A stretch of 64,000 bases of DNA from Sphingomonas sp. R-74633 (GCF_013416555.1 NZ_JACCFG010000001.1:806001-870000), one strand, 5' to 3'. Shown: positions 8,663 to 17,922, numbered from the stretch's first letter. Notes: a model not told the origin generated them from the sequence alone. Translations and numbers: made by a program.

Positions 8663-10075
8663 TTAGCTCCGCGGCAGCGTGATCGTCGCGACCAGGCCGC
8701 CGCCCTCGCGGTTGACCAGGGTGATCTCGCCGCTGGCGTCGCGGACAATGGCACGGGCCAGCGCGAGGCCCAGTCCGGCGCCGCCGGTCTCGCGGTTGCG
8801 CGATTCCTCGAGGCGCGTGAAGGGATCGAAGACCTTTTCGAGCTTGTCCTGCGGGATGCCCGGGCCGCGATCGCAGACTTCGATGCGGACATTGCGGTCG
8901 TCGGAGCGCAGGCGGACCTCGGTCGCACCGCCATATTTGATCGCATTCTCGATCAGGTTGCGGACCGCACGGCGCATCAGCGAAGGGCGTAGATGCATCC
9001 TGAGGCGCGGCGCCTCCTCGAAGGTCACATCCTGATCGAGGTCGCGGAAATCCTCGACCACGGCGTCGATCAGCGCGGACAAGTCAACATCGGTGGCCGG
9101 TTCGCTCGGACGTCCGAGCCGGGCGAGGCTGAGAATGTCGTCGAGCGTGTGGTTCATCTCGTCGATCGTGTCGGCCATGCGGGCACGGTCTTCGTCATCG
9201 TCGACCGATTCGATGCGCACCCGAAGCGCGGCGAGCGGCGTGCGCAGGTCATGGCCGATCGCGCCGAGCATCCGGTCCTTCTCGTCGAGCATCGCCGTGA
9301 CGCGGGTGCTGAGCGAATTATAGGCGGCGATCACCGCGCGCACGTCGCTCGGACCGCTCTCCTCGACCGGATCGGCATTGTCGTTCGGGTGAAAGGCACG
9401 CGTCGCCTCGGCAAGCTTGCGCAAGGGCCGTGCGATGCGGTGGCCGGCCCAGAGCACGGGCAGCAACACGACGATGTAGAGGATCAACGTCTGCGCGAAG
9501 AGCTGCCAGATCAGGTTGCGCTCGCTGCGCGGCCAGGCCGAACTAAGCGAGAGCCAGCCCTTGCCGGGCAGCTCGACCGCGACGATCAGTTCGGCGCCCA
9601 TGCGGCGCAGGCGATCGGCGCGGGCGGGGTCCATGCGCTTGAGCAGCGGGCGATTGGCGTCGATCGGGTGGACCACGGCAATCACCTGGCCGACCTGGAC
9701 GCCGCCGTCGGTGAGGCCGCGGCGCAGGTCGTTCTCGACATCGGGGCGGCGGGCGAGTTCGGCGGGGATCGGGTTGGCGGGGACGAAATCGACGCGCCCG
9801 CCACGGTTCTGGCGGCGGCCGTCGCCGCGCCCGCCGCCCTGGCCGTCACGGCGATCGACGCCGGCGGGCGTGTCCGCGCGAGGATTCACCGGGGTGCCGA
9901 GACGCTCGGCGCCGTCGATCAGCCGGGTGACGGTGGGCACGATCACCTGGGCGAAGCGCGCACCCTGCCGCTCGCGGACGAGCAGGCCGAAATTGATCGC
10001 CTGCGCGACGAAGAGCGCGACCGCGACGAGAAGCGCGATCTGGCCGGGGAGCGAGCGGGGGACGATGCGGTTCAT
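8663..10075 (-). CDS. Sensor histidine kinase (EnvZ-like, HAMP-HisKA-HATPase)
   Basis: Membrane sensor of a two-component system. The 470-residue protein has transmembrane segments at about 12-33 and 190-210, enclosing a periplasmic domain with a Gly/Arg/Asp-rich insert near 75-95. HAMP is at about 212-265. The phosphoacceptor is H275 in AIGHDLRTPLA. The ATP-binding part has N-box NLIENAIKYGG, DRGPGIP and GGAGLGLALA. It starts 46 bases after the response-regulator stop on the same strand, so the pair is co-transcribed. The stimulus cannot be read from the sequence; sequence type and partner fit the OmpR/EnvZ class. Confidence 0.93.
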   Translation of the reverse strand: MNRIVPRSLPGQIALLVAVALFVAQAINFGLLVRERQGARFAQVIVPTVTRLIDGAERLGTPVNPRADTPAGVDRRDGQGGGRGDGRRQNRGGRVDFVPANPIPAELARRPDVENDLRRGLTDGGVQVGQVIAVVHPIDANRPLLKRMDPARADRLRRMGAELIVAVELPGKGWLSLSSAWPRSERNLIWQLFAQTLILYIVVLLPVLWAGHRIARPLRKLAEATRAFHPNDNADPVEESGPSDVRAVIAAYNSLSTRVTAMLDEKDRMLGAIGHDLRTPLAALRVRIESVDDDEDRARMADTIDEMNHTLDDILSLARLGRPSEPATDVDLSALIDAVVEDFRDLDQDVTFEEAPRLRMHLRPSLMRRAVRNLIENAIKYGGATEVRLRSDDRNVRIEVCDRGPGIPQDKLEKVFDPFTRLEESRNRETGGAGLGLALARAIVRDASGEITLVNREGGGLVATITLPRS

Positions 10076-10121
10076 GCCAGAGCCGTCATCCGAATTTCGC
10101 CGGGGTGACGGAAATGGGAAA

Positions 10122-10841
10122 TCACAGCCGCGTCACTTCCGCCGCCAGCGTATAGCCGCCGCCCCATACCGTCTTGATGATCGCGGGCGCCTTGGGATCG
10201 GGTTCGATCTTCTTGCGCAACCGGCTGACCTGGTTGTCGATCGCGCGATCGAAGGCGGCGGCTTCGCGGCCCTGCGTCAGGTCGAGCAACTGGTCACGGG
10301 TCAGCACCGCGCGGGGGCGGGTGACCAAAGCGTGGAGCAGGTTATATTCGCCGGTCGAGAGCGGGACCGAGACGCCTTCGCGGTCGACCAAGGCGCGCTC
10401 GCCGGTTTTGAGCACCCAGCCGGCAAAGGCATAGCTGCCCGTCTCGGGCGCGTGCTGGCGGGTGCCGCCGACCTGGAGGCGGCGCAGCACCACCTTGATG
10501 CGGGCAGCGAGCTCGCGCGGGGAGAAAGGCTTCACGACATAATCGTCTGCGCCCATTTCAAGGCCGACGATGCGATCGGTCTCTTCGCCGCGCGCAGTGA
10601 GCAGGATGACCGGGGTCTCGCTGGTCTCGCGGATATGGCGGCAGAGCGACAGGCCGTCCTCGCCGGGCATCATGATGTCGAGCACGACCAGGTCGATCGC
10701 ATAGGCGGCCATGCGGGCGCGCGCGCCCTCGGCATCGCCGGCTTGGGTGATCCGGAAGCCCTGCTTGGTGAGATATTGGGCAAGCGGCTCACGAATGGAG
10801 CGCTCATCCTCGACGAGCAGGAGGTGCGGCGTGTCCGACAT
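10122..10841 (-). CDS. OmpR-family response regulator
   Basis: DNA-binding partner of the downstream histidine kinase. Taking ATG at 10841 gives 239 residues. The receiver domain starts HLLLVEDERSIREPL with the acidic pair at 11-12 and the phosphorylated Asp at D55 (VVLDIMMPGEDG). The switch Lys is in VVKPFSPREL. The C-terminal winged helix has TGEYNLLHALVTRPRAVLTR. An in-frame ATG at 10859 would add six residues (MTYEPD); neither start has a strong ribosome site. It precedes the kinase gene. Confidence 0.93.
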   Translation of the reverse strand: MSDTPHLLLVEDERSIREPLAQYLTKQGFRITQAGDAEGARARMAAYAIDLVVLDIMMPGEDGLSLCRHIRETSETPVILLTARGEETDRIVGLEMGADDYVVKPFSPRELAARIKVVLRRLQVGGTRQHAPETGSYAFAGWVLKTGERALVDREGVSVPLSTGEYNLLHALVTRPRAVLTRDQLLDLTQGREAAAFDRAIDNQVSRLRKKIEPDPKAPAIIKTVWGGGYTLAAEVTRL

Positions 10842-10894
10842 GTCTGGTTCGTAGGTCATCGGAGCGCCGCAAGACAAGGGTGCAGGAAGGTGCC

Positions 10895-10930
10895 CGGGCG
10901 GGCGACGAGAGGAGGCACACAGCCCGCCCG
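10895..10930 (-). terminator. GC-rich hairpin between the EF-hand gene and the response regulator
   Basis: Perfect nine-base arms CGGGCGGGC (10895-10903) and GCCCGCCCG (10922-10930) with an 18-base loop, just after the EF-hand stop. There is no U-tract, so it may be a weak terminator or a transcript-end stabiliser rather than a full intrinsic terminator. Confidence 0.35.
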
Positions 10931-10947
10931 AGCGAGATCCGGGTGGC

Positions 10948-11364
10948 TCAGTTGTTTTCCGAGCCGCCCGGCGGGGGCGCTTTACGGCTGCCCATGCGGG
11001 CGCGCATCGCATCGCGCTCCGCCTGGTCGATCTTGCCGTCCTTGTTGGTGTCGATGCGGTCGAACCGCTTGGCGGCCATCGCCTGCATGTCGGCGAGGGT
11101 CATGTCATCGGTCATGCCGCGGCCGCCGGCGCGCGGGCCCGCCGCGGTGCGCTCGTCGGCGCTGATCTTGCCGTCCTTGTTGGTATCGATCTTGGCGAAG
11201 CGCGCCGCGATATCGGCGTTATATTCGTCCTTGGTGATGACGCCGTCCTTGTCGGCGTCCATCTGGTCGAACATCTTGGCGCCGTGCTTCGGAGCGTCCT
11301 GCGCAAAGGCCGGGGCGGCGAGGAGAGTCGCGCCGAGAGCGGCTGCGACGAGGAACGTCTTCAT
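10948..11364 (-). CDS. Secreted EF-hand calcium-binding protein
   Basis: A 138-residue precursor with a clean signal peptide (MKTFLVAAALGATLLAAPAFAQ). Three canonical 12-residue EF-hand loops follow: D36-E47 (DADKDGVITKDE), D60-E71 (DTNKDGKISADE) and D105-E116 (DTNKDGKIDQAE). All have acidic residues at positions 1, 3, 5 and 12. It probably binds calcium in the periplasm. The ATG has AAGGAG nine bases upstream. It lies upstream of the two-component genes on the same strand, with a hairpin between. The specific role is unknown. Confidence 0.9.
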   Translation of the reverse strand: MKTFLVAAALGATLLAAPAFAQDAPKHGAKMFDQMDADKDGVITKDEYNADIAARFAKIDTNKDGKISADERTAAGPRAGGRGMTDDMTLADMQAMAAKRFDRIDTNKDGKIDQAERDAMRARMGSRKAPPPGGSENN

Positions 11365-11484
11365 GGGGGCAACTCCTTGGTCCCGGAGGTCCAAGCCCCC
11401 GACAGAAGCTGCTTTTCACCCGGGGCTGTCGCACGGATTTGTCAGGCCTGCGGGAAACTGTCGCAAATTGTCTCAGCCCCCGGA

Positions 11485-12258
11485 TCAGCCGAAGATGGCG
11501 ACGCCCTGCATGGCCTCGGCGATCGGTTCACCGGCGGAATCCCAGATCGTCATGCGCTGGGTGGAATAGCCGTCGCGGGCAGTGCCGGCGCTGGCGTGCA
11601 GGAGCCACCAGCCATCGGTGGTGGCGGGCGCGGGGTTCTGGAAGTTGATCTGCCAGTTGAGCGAGCTGAGCGGCGTGCGCTTCTCCGCGAGCAGCTTGAA
11701 GGCGGCGGGGGGCAGCGCGTCGCCGATCGCCATCAGCTCGACGAACGGGTGGAGATCGTCGCGGGCGCGCAGGCGTGCCCAACGCAGCCACTCGGCGGGG
11801 CCGGTGCCGGGGGTATGGTCGCAGAAGTTGAAGTTGCCGGTGAAGAAGTCGTCGGGGCCGGTGTAGAGATTGGCCGCGGGCGTCGGCGGCGGGATCGGGC
11901 CGCGCTCGGCGGTGTCGTGTGCGATGCTCGACGGCAGCGGCGCCATGAAGACGAAGGTGGCGCGCAGGCCGAGGCCGGCTTCGGAGGTCACGTCGGACTG
12001 GAGGAAGGCGGCGTTGCGGCCGCGGCGCAGCTTGGTCGCGGTGACGGTGACGTCGCCGGCGAGCGGGCCAATGAACGCGACCTGCGCCGAGCGGAGCGGC
12101 GGGAGGTCGGGCTCGGCCTCGAGCGCGGCCTGGAGCGCGAGCGCGGCGGAGAGGCCGCCATAGGCCGTGCGGCCCTGCATCCAGTCGGTGGGGATTGCAG
12201 TGGTAAAGCCGGTTTCGGTGCGGCTGGCGCCGGCGATGATCTCGGCAAGCGGCGTCAC
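11485..12258 (-). CDS. Acyl-CoA thioesterase family protein (double hotdog)
   Basis: About 257 residues from a GTG that overlaps the stop of the upstream acyl-CoA ligase gene by 4 bases. The N-terminal half has TDWMQGRTAYGGLSAALALQ, which resembles the first hotdog helix of TesB-like and 4HBT_3 thioesterases. The C-terminal half (SSLNWQINF...DGWWLLHASAGTARDGYST) resembles the second hotdog. Presumed substrate is an acyl-CoA made by the coupled ligase. A longer frame reading through from 13458 is an out-of-frame artefact over the ligase gene. Confidence 0.85.
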   Translation of the reverse strand: MTPLAEIIAGASRTETGFTTAIPTDWMQGRTAYGGLSAALALQAALEAEPDLPPLRSAQVAFIGPLAGDVTVTATKLRRGRNAAFLQSDVTSEAGLGLRATFVFMAPLPSSIAHDTAERGPIPPPTPAANLYTGPDDFFTGNFNFCDHTPGTGPAEWLRWARLRARDDLHPFVELMAIGDALPPAAFKLLAEKRTPLSSLNWQINFQNPAPATTDGWWLLHASAGTARDGYSTQRMTIWDSAGEPIAEAMQGVAIFG

Positions 12259-13790
12259 GCGGCGAGATACCGGTCGCGCAGCTCGCGCTTGAGCACCTTG
12301 CCGATCGCACTGCGGGGGAGTTCGTCGACCTTGCGCAGGTCGGCGAGGCGCTGGGTCTTGCCGACGCGGTCGTTGAACCAGGCGAGTGCTTCGGCGGGGT
12401 CGGCGGGGCCGGTGAAGAAGCCGAGCGGGGTCTCGCCCCATTGCTCGGAAGGGATGCCGATCACGGCGCAATCGGTGATGCCCGGGTGCTCGATCAGCAC
12501 GCCCTCGAGGTCCGAGGGATAGATGTTGAACCCGCCCGAGATGATCAGGTCCTTCTTGCGGTCCATCAGGATGAGGAAGCCGTCCTCGTCGAAGCGGCCG
12601 ACATCGCCGTGGCGGATGAAGCGGTTGCCGTCGCTGTCGTGCCAGGTCGCGTCGCGGGTGGCGTCGGCGCGGCCGTGGTAGCCGCTCATCATCGCGCCCG
12701 AGCGGCCGACGACTTCGCCCATCTCGCCGCGCGGGACTTCGTTGCCCGCCTCGTCGATCAGCCGGATGTCCTGTCCCGGCAGCGGCACGCCGACGGTGTG
12801 GAGCTTGGTGGGATGCGCGTTGCAGATCAGCACGGTGGTGCCGCCGCCCTCGGTCATGCCGTAATATTCGACGAGCAGGCCGGGCCAGCGGGCGAGGATG
12901 TCTGCCTTGAGCGCGGGCGAGAAGGGCGCGCTGGTGCAGGTCTTGAAAGCGAAGCTCGACAGGTCGAAGCTGTCGAAATCGGGGAGCGCCATGATCCGCT
13001 GATACTGGACGGGGACGAGCATCGCGTGGGTGGCACGGTGCTTCGCGGCCTGGGAGACGAAGGCGCGCGCGTCGAACTTGCCGAGCAGCACTGCGGTGCC
13101 GCCCCAGGCGATCGTCGGGATGAAGCTGACCAAGGTGGTGTTCGAATAGAGCGGGGTGGCGACCATCGTCACGGCGCTGCCGAAGCCGCCGGGCGCGCGG
13201 GCGATGTGGAGCCAGCGCATCGATTGGGGCTGGACGATGCCCTTGGGCACGCCGGTGGTGCCCGAGCTGTAGATGATGTTGAACGGGTCGTCGGGGGTGA
13301 CTGCGACCGGCGCGGGCTTGCTGCCCTCCGGTGCGAGGAACTCGGCGAGCGGGGTGCCGGCATCGCTGCCGTCGAGCGCGACGCGCTGCACGGTAGTGGC
13401 GGCGTCGCCGAGTGCCTTGGCGCCAATCGCATCGAGGAAGAGCACGGGAGCGCCGCAATCGGCGATCATCGCGGCGAGCTGCGCGGGCGTGGCGGAGGGT
13501 TGGAGCGGGGCGGGGACACCGCCGGCGCGCAGCGTGCCGAGGAATGCGCAGCCATAGTCGATCGACGTGGCGGCGAGGATCGCCACTGCCTGGCTCTTCC
13601 CGAGCCCCTCGCGCTGGAGCGCGGCGGCGATGCGATCGAGCATGACGTCGAGCGCCGCATAGCTGATACTGCGGTCTTCACAGACCATCGCCGGCTTGTC
13701 CGGCCGCTCCACCGCGTGCGCGCGGATCAGATCGGAGAGCGACGCGAAGTCGCTGGTCAACATCGCTGCCGCGTTCAATTCCTGCCCCAT
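12255..13790 (-). CDS. Class I adenylate-forming acyl-CoA ligase
   Basis: A 511-residue ANL-family enzyme that activates a carboxylic acid with ATP and CoA. The P-loop-like motif IIYSSGTTGVPKG, the core YYGMTEGGG, the hinge-region DRKKDLIISGGFNIYPSDLE and the terminal catalytic Lys in RSAIGKVLKREL are all present. Substrate cannot be told; neighbours with acyl-CoA dehydrogenases suggest a fatty or aromatic-chain acid. It is translationally coupled to the thioesterase. The start is the first ATG; an ATG at 13763 is an alternative. Confidence 0.9.
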   Translation of the reverse strand: MGQELNAAAMLTSDFASLSDLIRAHAVERPDKPAMVCEDRSISYAALDVMLDRIAAALQREGLGKSQAVAILAATSIDYGCAFLGTLRAGGVPAPLQPSATPAQLAAMIADCGAPVLFLDAIGAKALGDAATTVQRVALDGSDAGTPLAEFLAPEGSKPAPVAVTPDDPFNIIYSSGTTGVPKGIVQPQSMRWLHIARAPGGFGSAVTMVATPLYSNTTLVSFIPTIAWGGTAVLLGKFDARAFVSQAAKHRATHAMLVPVQYQRIMALPDFDSFDLSSFAFKTCTSAPFSPALKADILARWPGLLVEYYGMTEGGGTTVLICNAHPTKLHTVGVPLPGQDIRLIDEAGNEVPRGEMGEVVGRSGAMMSGYHGRADATRDATWHDSDGNRFIRHGDVGRFDEDGFLILMDRKKDLIISGGFNIYPSDLEGVLIEHPGITDCAVIGIPSEQWGETPLGFFTGPADPAEALAWFNDRVGKTQRLADLRKVDELPRSAIGKVLKRELRDRYLAA

Positions 13791-13855
13791 GCTGGCAGGC
13801 CTAGAAGAGCAAAGCCGCGAACGCCATACGCAATTTTCGAAAAATGGCTAACGGG

Positions 13856-15079
13856 TCATTCGGACCCTGGCTCGGCCGCGCCGGGGCGGATGGCCGGGAC
13901 GAACAGCGCGATGATCAGCGCCGCGCCTGCCATCAGCCCACCCGCGACGAGAAAGGCCGCGCCGTCGAACCCGTGGCGCGTGCCGCGGGCCAGCGCCTGC
14001 GATGCGATCAGCGGGCCGAGGATCATCGTGACATTGTTCATGCTGGCGATGCCGCCCTGCAGCGCCCCCTGGCGCGTGGCGTCGACCATGCGCGACAGGA
14101 TGCCGTTGAGCGCGGGATAGGCGAAGGCCCCGAAGGCGCCGATCAGGAAGAAGGCATAGACCTGCCAGCCCTGCTGGGTGAGGGCATAGGCGAACAGGGT
14201 GACCGAGGCGCAGGCGAGCGCGAGCAACGCCGCGTTGCGCTCGCCGATCCGGCCGATCACCCGGCCGGTGAGGAAGCCTTGCACCAGGCCGGTGAGCAGT
14301 CCGACATAGGCCAGCGACCAGCCGATTGCGTTCGCATCCCAGCCGAAGCGGATCGCCGCCCAGAACGCCCAGGTCGTCGGATAGACGGTGCCGGCGAGCT
14401 GCCAGAGGAACCAGGCGAGCAGCAGCGGGGCGGCGTTGCCGGCGTGGAAGAGCGGGCGGAACGCGCCGATGATGTGCGCGTCGCGCAGGCGGAATGGACG
14501 GCGATTCTCCTGCGCCAGCGTCTCGGGCAGGAAGAAGAACATGATGATCGCGTTGAGCCCCGCGCAGATCGCGGCGATCACGAAAGGCGCGCGCAGGCCG
14601 AGGCCCGCGCTGATCCCGCCCAGCGCCGGGCCGAGGATGAAGCCCAGGCCGAATGCCATGCCGATCATGCCGAACGCCGCGCTGCGCTTCTCGGGCGGAG
14701 TGACGTCGGCAATCACCGCGGCGGCGGGGCCGAAGGTCGCGCCCGCGGCGCCGGCAATGATGCGGCCCACGAACAGCCAGGCCAGTGTGGGCGCGGCGGA
14801 CATCAGCGCATAGTCGATCGCAAAGGCGCACATCGAGACGATCAGCACCGGGCGGCGGCCATAGCGGTCGCCGAGATTGCCGAGCACCGGACCGGCGAAG
14901 AAGCCCGCCAGCGCGAAGGCCGCCGACATCCAGCCGGCAATGTCCGCCGCCGCGTCGAGCTTCACATGGCCGAGGCTGGTGACCAGCCCCGGCAGCACCG
15001 GCATGACAATGCCGAAGCCGATCACGTCGATGAGCACCGCGACCAGCACGATCGGGATCGCGCGATGTTCGAACTTCAT
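13856..15079 (-). CDS. MFS transporter, TetA-like (TCR/Tet family)
   Basis: A 407-residue 12-helix major-facilitator protein. The first helix has LVAVLIDVIGFGIVMPVLPGL, close to TetA-class exporters, and motif A is seen as GNLGDRYGRRPVL between helices 2 and 3. Motif C-like glycines (GLGFILGPALGG) in helix 5 mark it as a drug/H+ antiporter type. No TetR regulator lies next to it. The true substrate is unknown; many sphingomonad paralogues of this group are not tetracycline exporters. Confidence 0.88.
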   Translation of the reverse strand: MKFEHRAIPIVLVAVLIDVIGFGIVMPVLPGLVTSLGHVKLDAAADIAGWMSAAFALAGFFAGPVLGNLGDRYGRRPVLIVSMCAFAIDYALMSAAPTLAWLFVGRIIAGAAGATFGPAAAVIADVTPPEKRSAAFGMIGMAFGLGFILGPALGGISAGLGLRAPFVIAAICAGLNAIIMFFFLPETLAQENRRPFRLRDAHIIGAFRPLFHAGNAAPLLLAWFLWQLAGTVYPTTWAFWAAIRFGWDANAIGWSLAYVGLLTGLVQGFLTGRVIGRIGERNAALLALACASVTLFAYALTQQGWQVYAFFLIGAFGAFAYPALNGILSRMVDATRQGALQGGIASMNNVTMILGPLIASQALARGTRHGFDGAAFLVAGGLMAGAALIIALFVPAIRPGAAEPGSE

Positions 15080-15282
15080 GTCTATCCCCTCTTCGCGCGC
15101 TCCTTAGCAGAGGCGGACGCTGCGGCCATGCGCAAACATGCAGGAACATATCAGGAACAACCTTGGTCAAGCAAGTGCGTTTGTTTCAGGCGTTGCGCGA
15201 TCCTGCGATCGAGATAGCTTGACGCCGCCCAAGCCATACCGCAAATTCGAAACAAGCAAGAAGACTATCCCGGGAGAGAGTG

Positions 15283-16503
15283 ATGGCTACGGCCCCCGAC
15301 ATCGATGCACCGGCAAATCCGCTGGATGCGTTCCGCGTGCAGGTCCGCGACTGGCTCGCGGCGAATTTTCCCGCCAGCCTGAAGGGCAAGGACAATGCCA
15401 TGTCCGCGGTCGAAGGGCCGCACACCAACTCGCCCGAGGAGGATGCCTGGCAAAAGGCGATGGGCGAGAAGGGCTGGGGCGTGCCGACCTGGCCGAAGGA
15501 ATATGGCGGCGGCGGCCTCAGCCGCGGCGAGGCGCGGGTGCTGCAGGAAGAGATGCAGCGCGCCGGCGCCTGGAACCCGATCGGCGGGATGGGCGTGATG
15601 ATGTTCGGCCCGACGCTGCTCGAATATGGCACCGAAGAGCAGAAGCACGAGCATATCCCGGCGATCGCCAAGGGGACGGTGCGCTGGTGCCAGGGCTATT
15701 CGGAGCCGGGCGCGGGATCGGACCTCGCCTCGCTCCAGACCTTCGCGGCGGATGAAGGCGATCATTATGTCGTCAACGGCCAGAAGACCTGGACCAGCGG
15801 CGGGCAATGGGCGGACAAATGCTTCATGCTCGTCCGCACGGACAAGTCGAAGAAGCATGAGGGCATCACCTTCCTGCTCTGCGACATGGACACGCCGGGC
15901 GTCGAGGTGAAGCCGATCCAGCTGATCTCGGGCTCGTCGCCCTTTTGCGAGACCTTCTTCACCGATGTGAAAGTGCCCAAGGCGAACCGCGTCGGCGCGG
16001 AGGGCGAGGGCTGGACGATCGGCAAAAGGCTGCTCCAGCACGAGCGTTCGAGCCTGTCGGGCGGCGGATCGACGGCGGGGCGGATGTTTGCCGGGGCGTC
16101 GCTCGGGCAGATCGCCAAGAAATATGTCGGCACGGACGCCGAGGGGCGCATCGCCGATGCCGATCTGCGCAGCCGGATCGCGCGGCACGAGATGGATTTG
16201 CGTGCCTTCATGCTGACGCTGCGCCGCGCCTCGCTCGAGGCCAAGTCGAACCAGGGGCCGAGCGCGGCGACGTCGATCATGAAGAATGTCGGCGCGCGGA
16301 TCATGCAGGAGCGTTCGGAGCTGCTGATCGAGATCCGCGGCTTCGCCGGCATGGGCTGGGACGGCGAGGGTTTTGGCGAGGACGAACTGCGCGATGTGCG
16401 CACCTGGCTCTTCGGCAAGGCAGTGTCGATCTATGGCGGCTCGACCGAAATCCAGAACAATGTGATCGCCAAGCGCATCCTGGGGATGCTGGATCATCAG
16501 TAA
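15283..16503 (+). CDS. Acyl-CoA dehydrogenase, large subunit type
   Basis: Flavin-dependent dehydrogenation of an acyl-CoA. The 406-residue protein has the family motifs WCQGYSEPGAGSDLASLQT (FAD/substrate binding) and LISGSSPFCETFFTDVKVP. Its C terminus YGGSTEIQNNVIAKRILGML replaces the usual catalytic YEGT segment by YGGS. The ATG follows GGGAGAGAG. It forms a pair with the smaller dehydrogenase 116 bases downstream; such unequal pairs are known as alpha2beta2 dehydrogenases in steroid and dicarboxylate degradation. A palindromic element separates the two genes. Confidence 0.92.
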   Translation: MATAPDIDAPANPLDAFRVQVRDWLAANFPASLKGKDNAMSAVEGPHTNSPEEDAWQKAMGEKGWGVPTWPKEYGGGGLSRGEARVLQEEMQRAGAWNPIGGMGVMMFGPTLLEYGTEEQKHEHIPAIAKGTVRWCQGYSEPGAGSDLASLQTFAADEGDHYVVNGQKTWTSGGQWADKCFMLVRTDKSKKHEGITFLLCDMDTPGVEVKPIQLISGSSPFCETFFTDVKVPKANRVGAEGEGWTIGKRLLQHERSSLSGGGSTAGRMFAGASLGQIAKKYVGTDAEGRIADADLRSRIARHEMDLRAFMLTLRRASLEAKSNQGPSAATSIMKNVGARIMQERSELLIEIRGFAGMGWDGEGFGEDELRDVRTWLFGKAVSIYGGSTEIQNNVIAKRILGMLDHQ

Positions 16504-16509
16504 TCAAAG

Positions 16510-16605
16510 CCCTCTCCCCACCGGGGAGAGGGTTGGGAGAGGGGCAGAGGTGGAGAGTGCGCCGCACTTCCCCTCTCCCCGACCCTCTCCCCGGCGGGGA
16601 GAGGG
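16510..16605. repeat. Paired palindromic element, family A, copy 1
   Basis: Two 23-base palindromes of the CCCTCTCCCC-N3-GGGGAGAGGG type lie at 16510-16532 and 16583-16605. TTGGGAGAGGGG and CCCCTCTCCCCGA flank the centre, so the whole unit is itself an inverted repeat. Copies are at 35954-36048 and 37227-37311. It lies between two co-directional genes, and the next ribosome site starts right after it. Confidence 0.85.
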
Positions 16606-16619
16606 AGAAGGGATAGAAA

Positions 16620-17690
16620 ATGGCAATCCTCACCGAAGAACAGACGATGCTGCGCGACATGGCGCGCGAGTGGGCGGATAACGAGGCGCCCGTCAGTGCC
16701 TTTCGCAAGATGCGCAACACTGCACCAGGCGCGGGCTATGACGCAGCGACCTGGCAGGCGCAGGCCGAGATGGGCTGGACCGGGATACTGGTGCCCGAAG
16801 CGCAGGGCGGGGCGGGGATGGGCTATGTCTCGCTCGGCCTCGTGCTCGAGCAGCTGGGCCGCAATTTGGTCGCGACGCCGCTGGCGAGTACCGCGGCGGC
16901 AACGAGCGCGATCCTGATGGCCGGTTCGGATGCGCAAAAGGCCGAGTGGCTGCCGAAGATCGCCGCGGGCGAAGTGGTCGCCACGCTGGCGATCGACGAA
17001 GGGCCGCGCTTCGATCCTGCGAAGATCGAGACCAGCGTCGAGGGCGGCAAGCTCAGCGGCACCAAAATGTTCGTGCCCGAGGGCGACAGCGCGCAGCTGT
17101 TCGTCGTTGCGGCGACCGACGGGCTCTATCTCGTGTCGGGCGATGCCGGGGTGACCCGCTCGCCGCGCCACCTGATCGACAGCCGCAGCCATGCACAGGT
17201 CGTGTTCGACAATGCGCCTGCCGAAGCGCTCGGCGGCGGCGTCGAGCTGATCGGCCATATCGCGGACCGCGCGGCGGCGGCGAATGCCGCGGAGATGCTC
17301 GGCATGGCCGAAAGCGCCTTTGCCCAGACCAACGACTATCTGAAGACGCGCGTCCAGTTCGGCCAGGTGCTGGCCAGCTTCCAGGCGCTGCAGCACCGGA
17401 TGGCCAAGATGTTCACCGAACTGGAGCTGACCCGCTCGGCAGTGGAAGCCGCGCTCGAGGCGATCGACAGCGGCCGGGTGAATGTCGCGCAGGAAGTGAG
17501 CCTGGCCAAGGCGAGCGCGAACGAGACGCTGCATCTGGTGAGCCGCGAGATGGTCCAGCTGCACGGCGGCATCGGCATGACCGACGAGCATGACGCGGGG
17601 TTCTATCTGAAGCGCGCGCGAGTGCTCGAGGCGCAATGGGGCAATGCGGCGTGGCATCGCGAGCGGTTTGCGCGGCTGAACGGATACTAA
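16620..17690 (+). CDS. Acyl-CoA dehydrogenase, small subunit type
   Basis: A 356-residue member of the acyl-CoA dehydrogenase superfamily starting MAILTEEQTMLRDMAREWA. The middle domain is divergent, and the C terminus has LHGGIGMTDEHDAGFYLKRARVLE. It has no YEGT-like catalytic segment, which fits a partner subunit in a heterotetramer with the 406-residue protein upstream. A purine-rich AGAAGGG precedes the ATG, directly after the family A palindrome. Followed by a large inverted repeat. Confidence 0.9.
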   Translation: MAILTEEQTMLRDMAREWADNEAPVSAFRKMRNTAPGAGYDAATWQAQAEMGWTGILVPEAQGGAGMGYVSLGLVLEQLGRNLVATPLASTAAATSAILMAGSDAQKAEWLPKIAAGEVVATLAIDEGPRFDPAKIETSVEGGKLSGTKMFVPEGDSAQLFVVAATDGLYLVSGDAGVTRSPRHLIDSRSHAQVVFDNAPAEALGGGVELIGHIADRAAAANAAEMLGMAESAFAQTNDYLKTRVQFGQVLASFQALQHRMAKMFTELELTRSAVEAALEAIDSGRVNVAQEVSLAKASANETLHLVSREMVQLHGGIGMTDEHDAGFYLKRARVLEAQWGNAAWHRERFARLNGY

Positions 17691-17703
17691 ATCGAGTGGC
17701 GCT

Positions 17704-17782
17704 GTTCCCCGGCGAAAGCCGGGGCCCAGGGTCGCGAGCGATGCGGCAGAGAAACCCTGGGCCCCGGCTTTCGCCGGGGAAC
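17704..17782. repeat. 79-base element with perfect 29-base inverted arms
   Basis: The arm at 17704-17732 is the exact reverse complement of 17754-17782, leaving a 21-base centre. Each arm also folds alone as CCCCGGC-GAAA-GCCGGGG. It follows the acyl-CoA dehydrogenase stop by 13 bases and precedes the TonB receptor, so it could also end the upstream transcript, though there is no U-tract. Confidence 0.85.
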
Positions 17783-17893
17783 GATAAGTTGGAATGCCGA
17801 ACGGTGCGGTTGCCGTAGGGGAAACTACTCAGACACAATATGACATTTGCGCAACACTGTTGAGCCAGTCCCCTTTTGCAACTCTTGTTCTGC

Positions 17894-17922
17894 TTGACGT
17901 CTCTCAGGGACGTGTCAGTATT
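17894..17922 (+). promoter_or_regulatory. Weak promoter candidate for the TonB receptor
   Basis: TTGACG at 17894-17899 matches a -35 box well. At 17-base spacing the -10 position reads AGTATT (17917-17922), a poor match. It lies 53 bases before the receptor ATG. An activator or alternative sigma factor could be involved. Confidence 0.3.

Noticed and set aside
6973..8946. 657-codon minus-strand frame across the DUF4157 gene
   Set aside because: Same strand but another frame; lacks the HELAH and cysteine motifs, and runs into the kinase gene.
11485..13458. One long gene joining thioesterase and upstream sequence
   Set aside because: The upstream part is out of frame with the acyl-CoA ligase that really occupies 12255-13790; only the part from GTG 12258 is real.
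16510..16605. Paired palindromes as a CRISPR array
   Set aside because: Only two palindromic units with a short spacer, repeated elsewhere with the same internal sequence; no repeat-spacer series.
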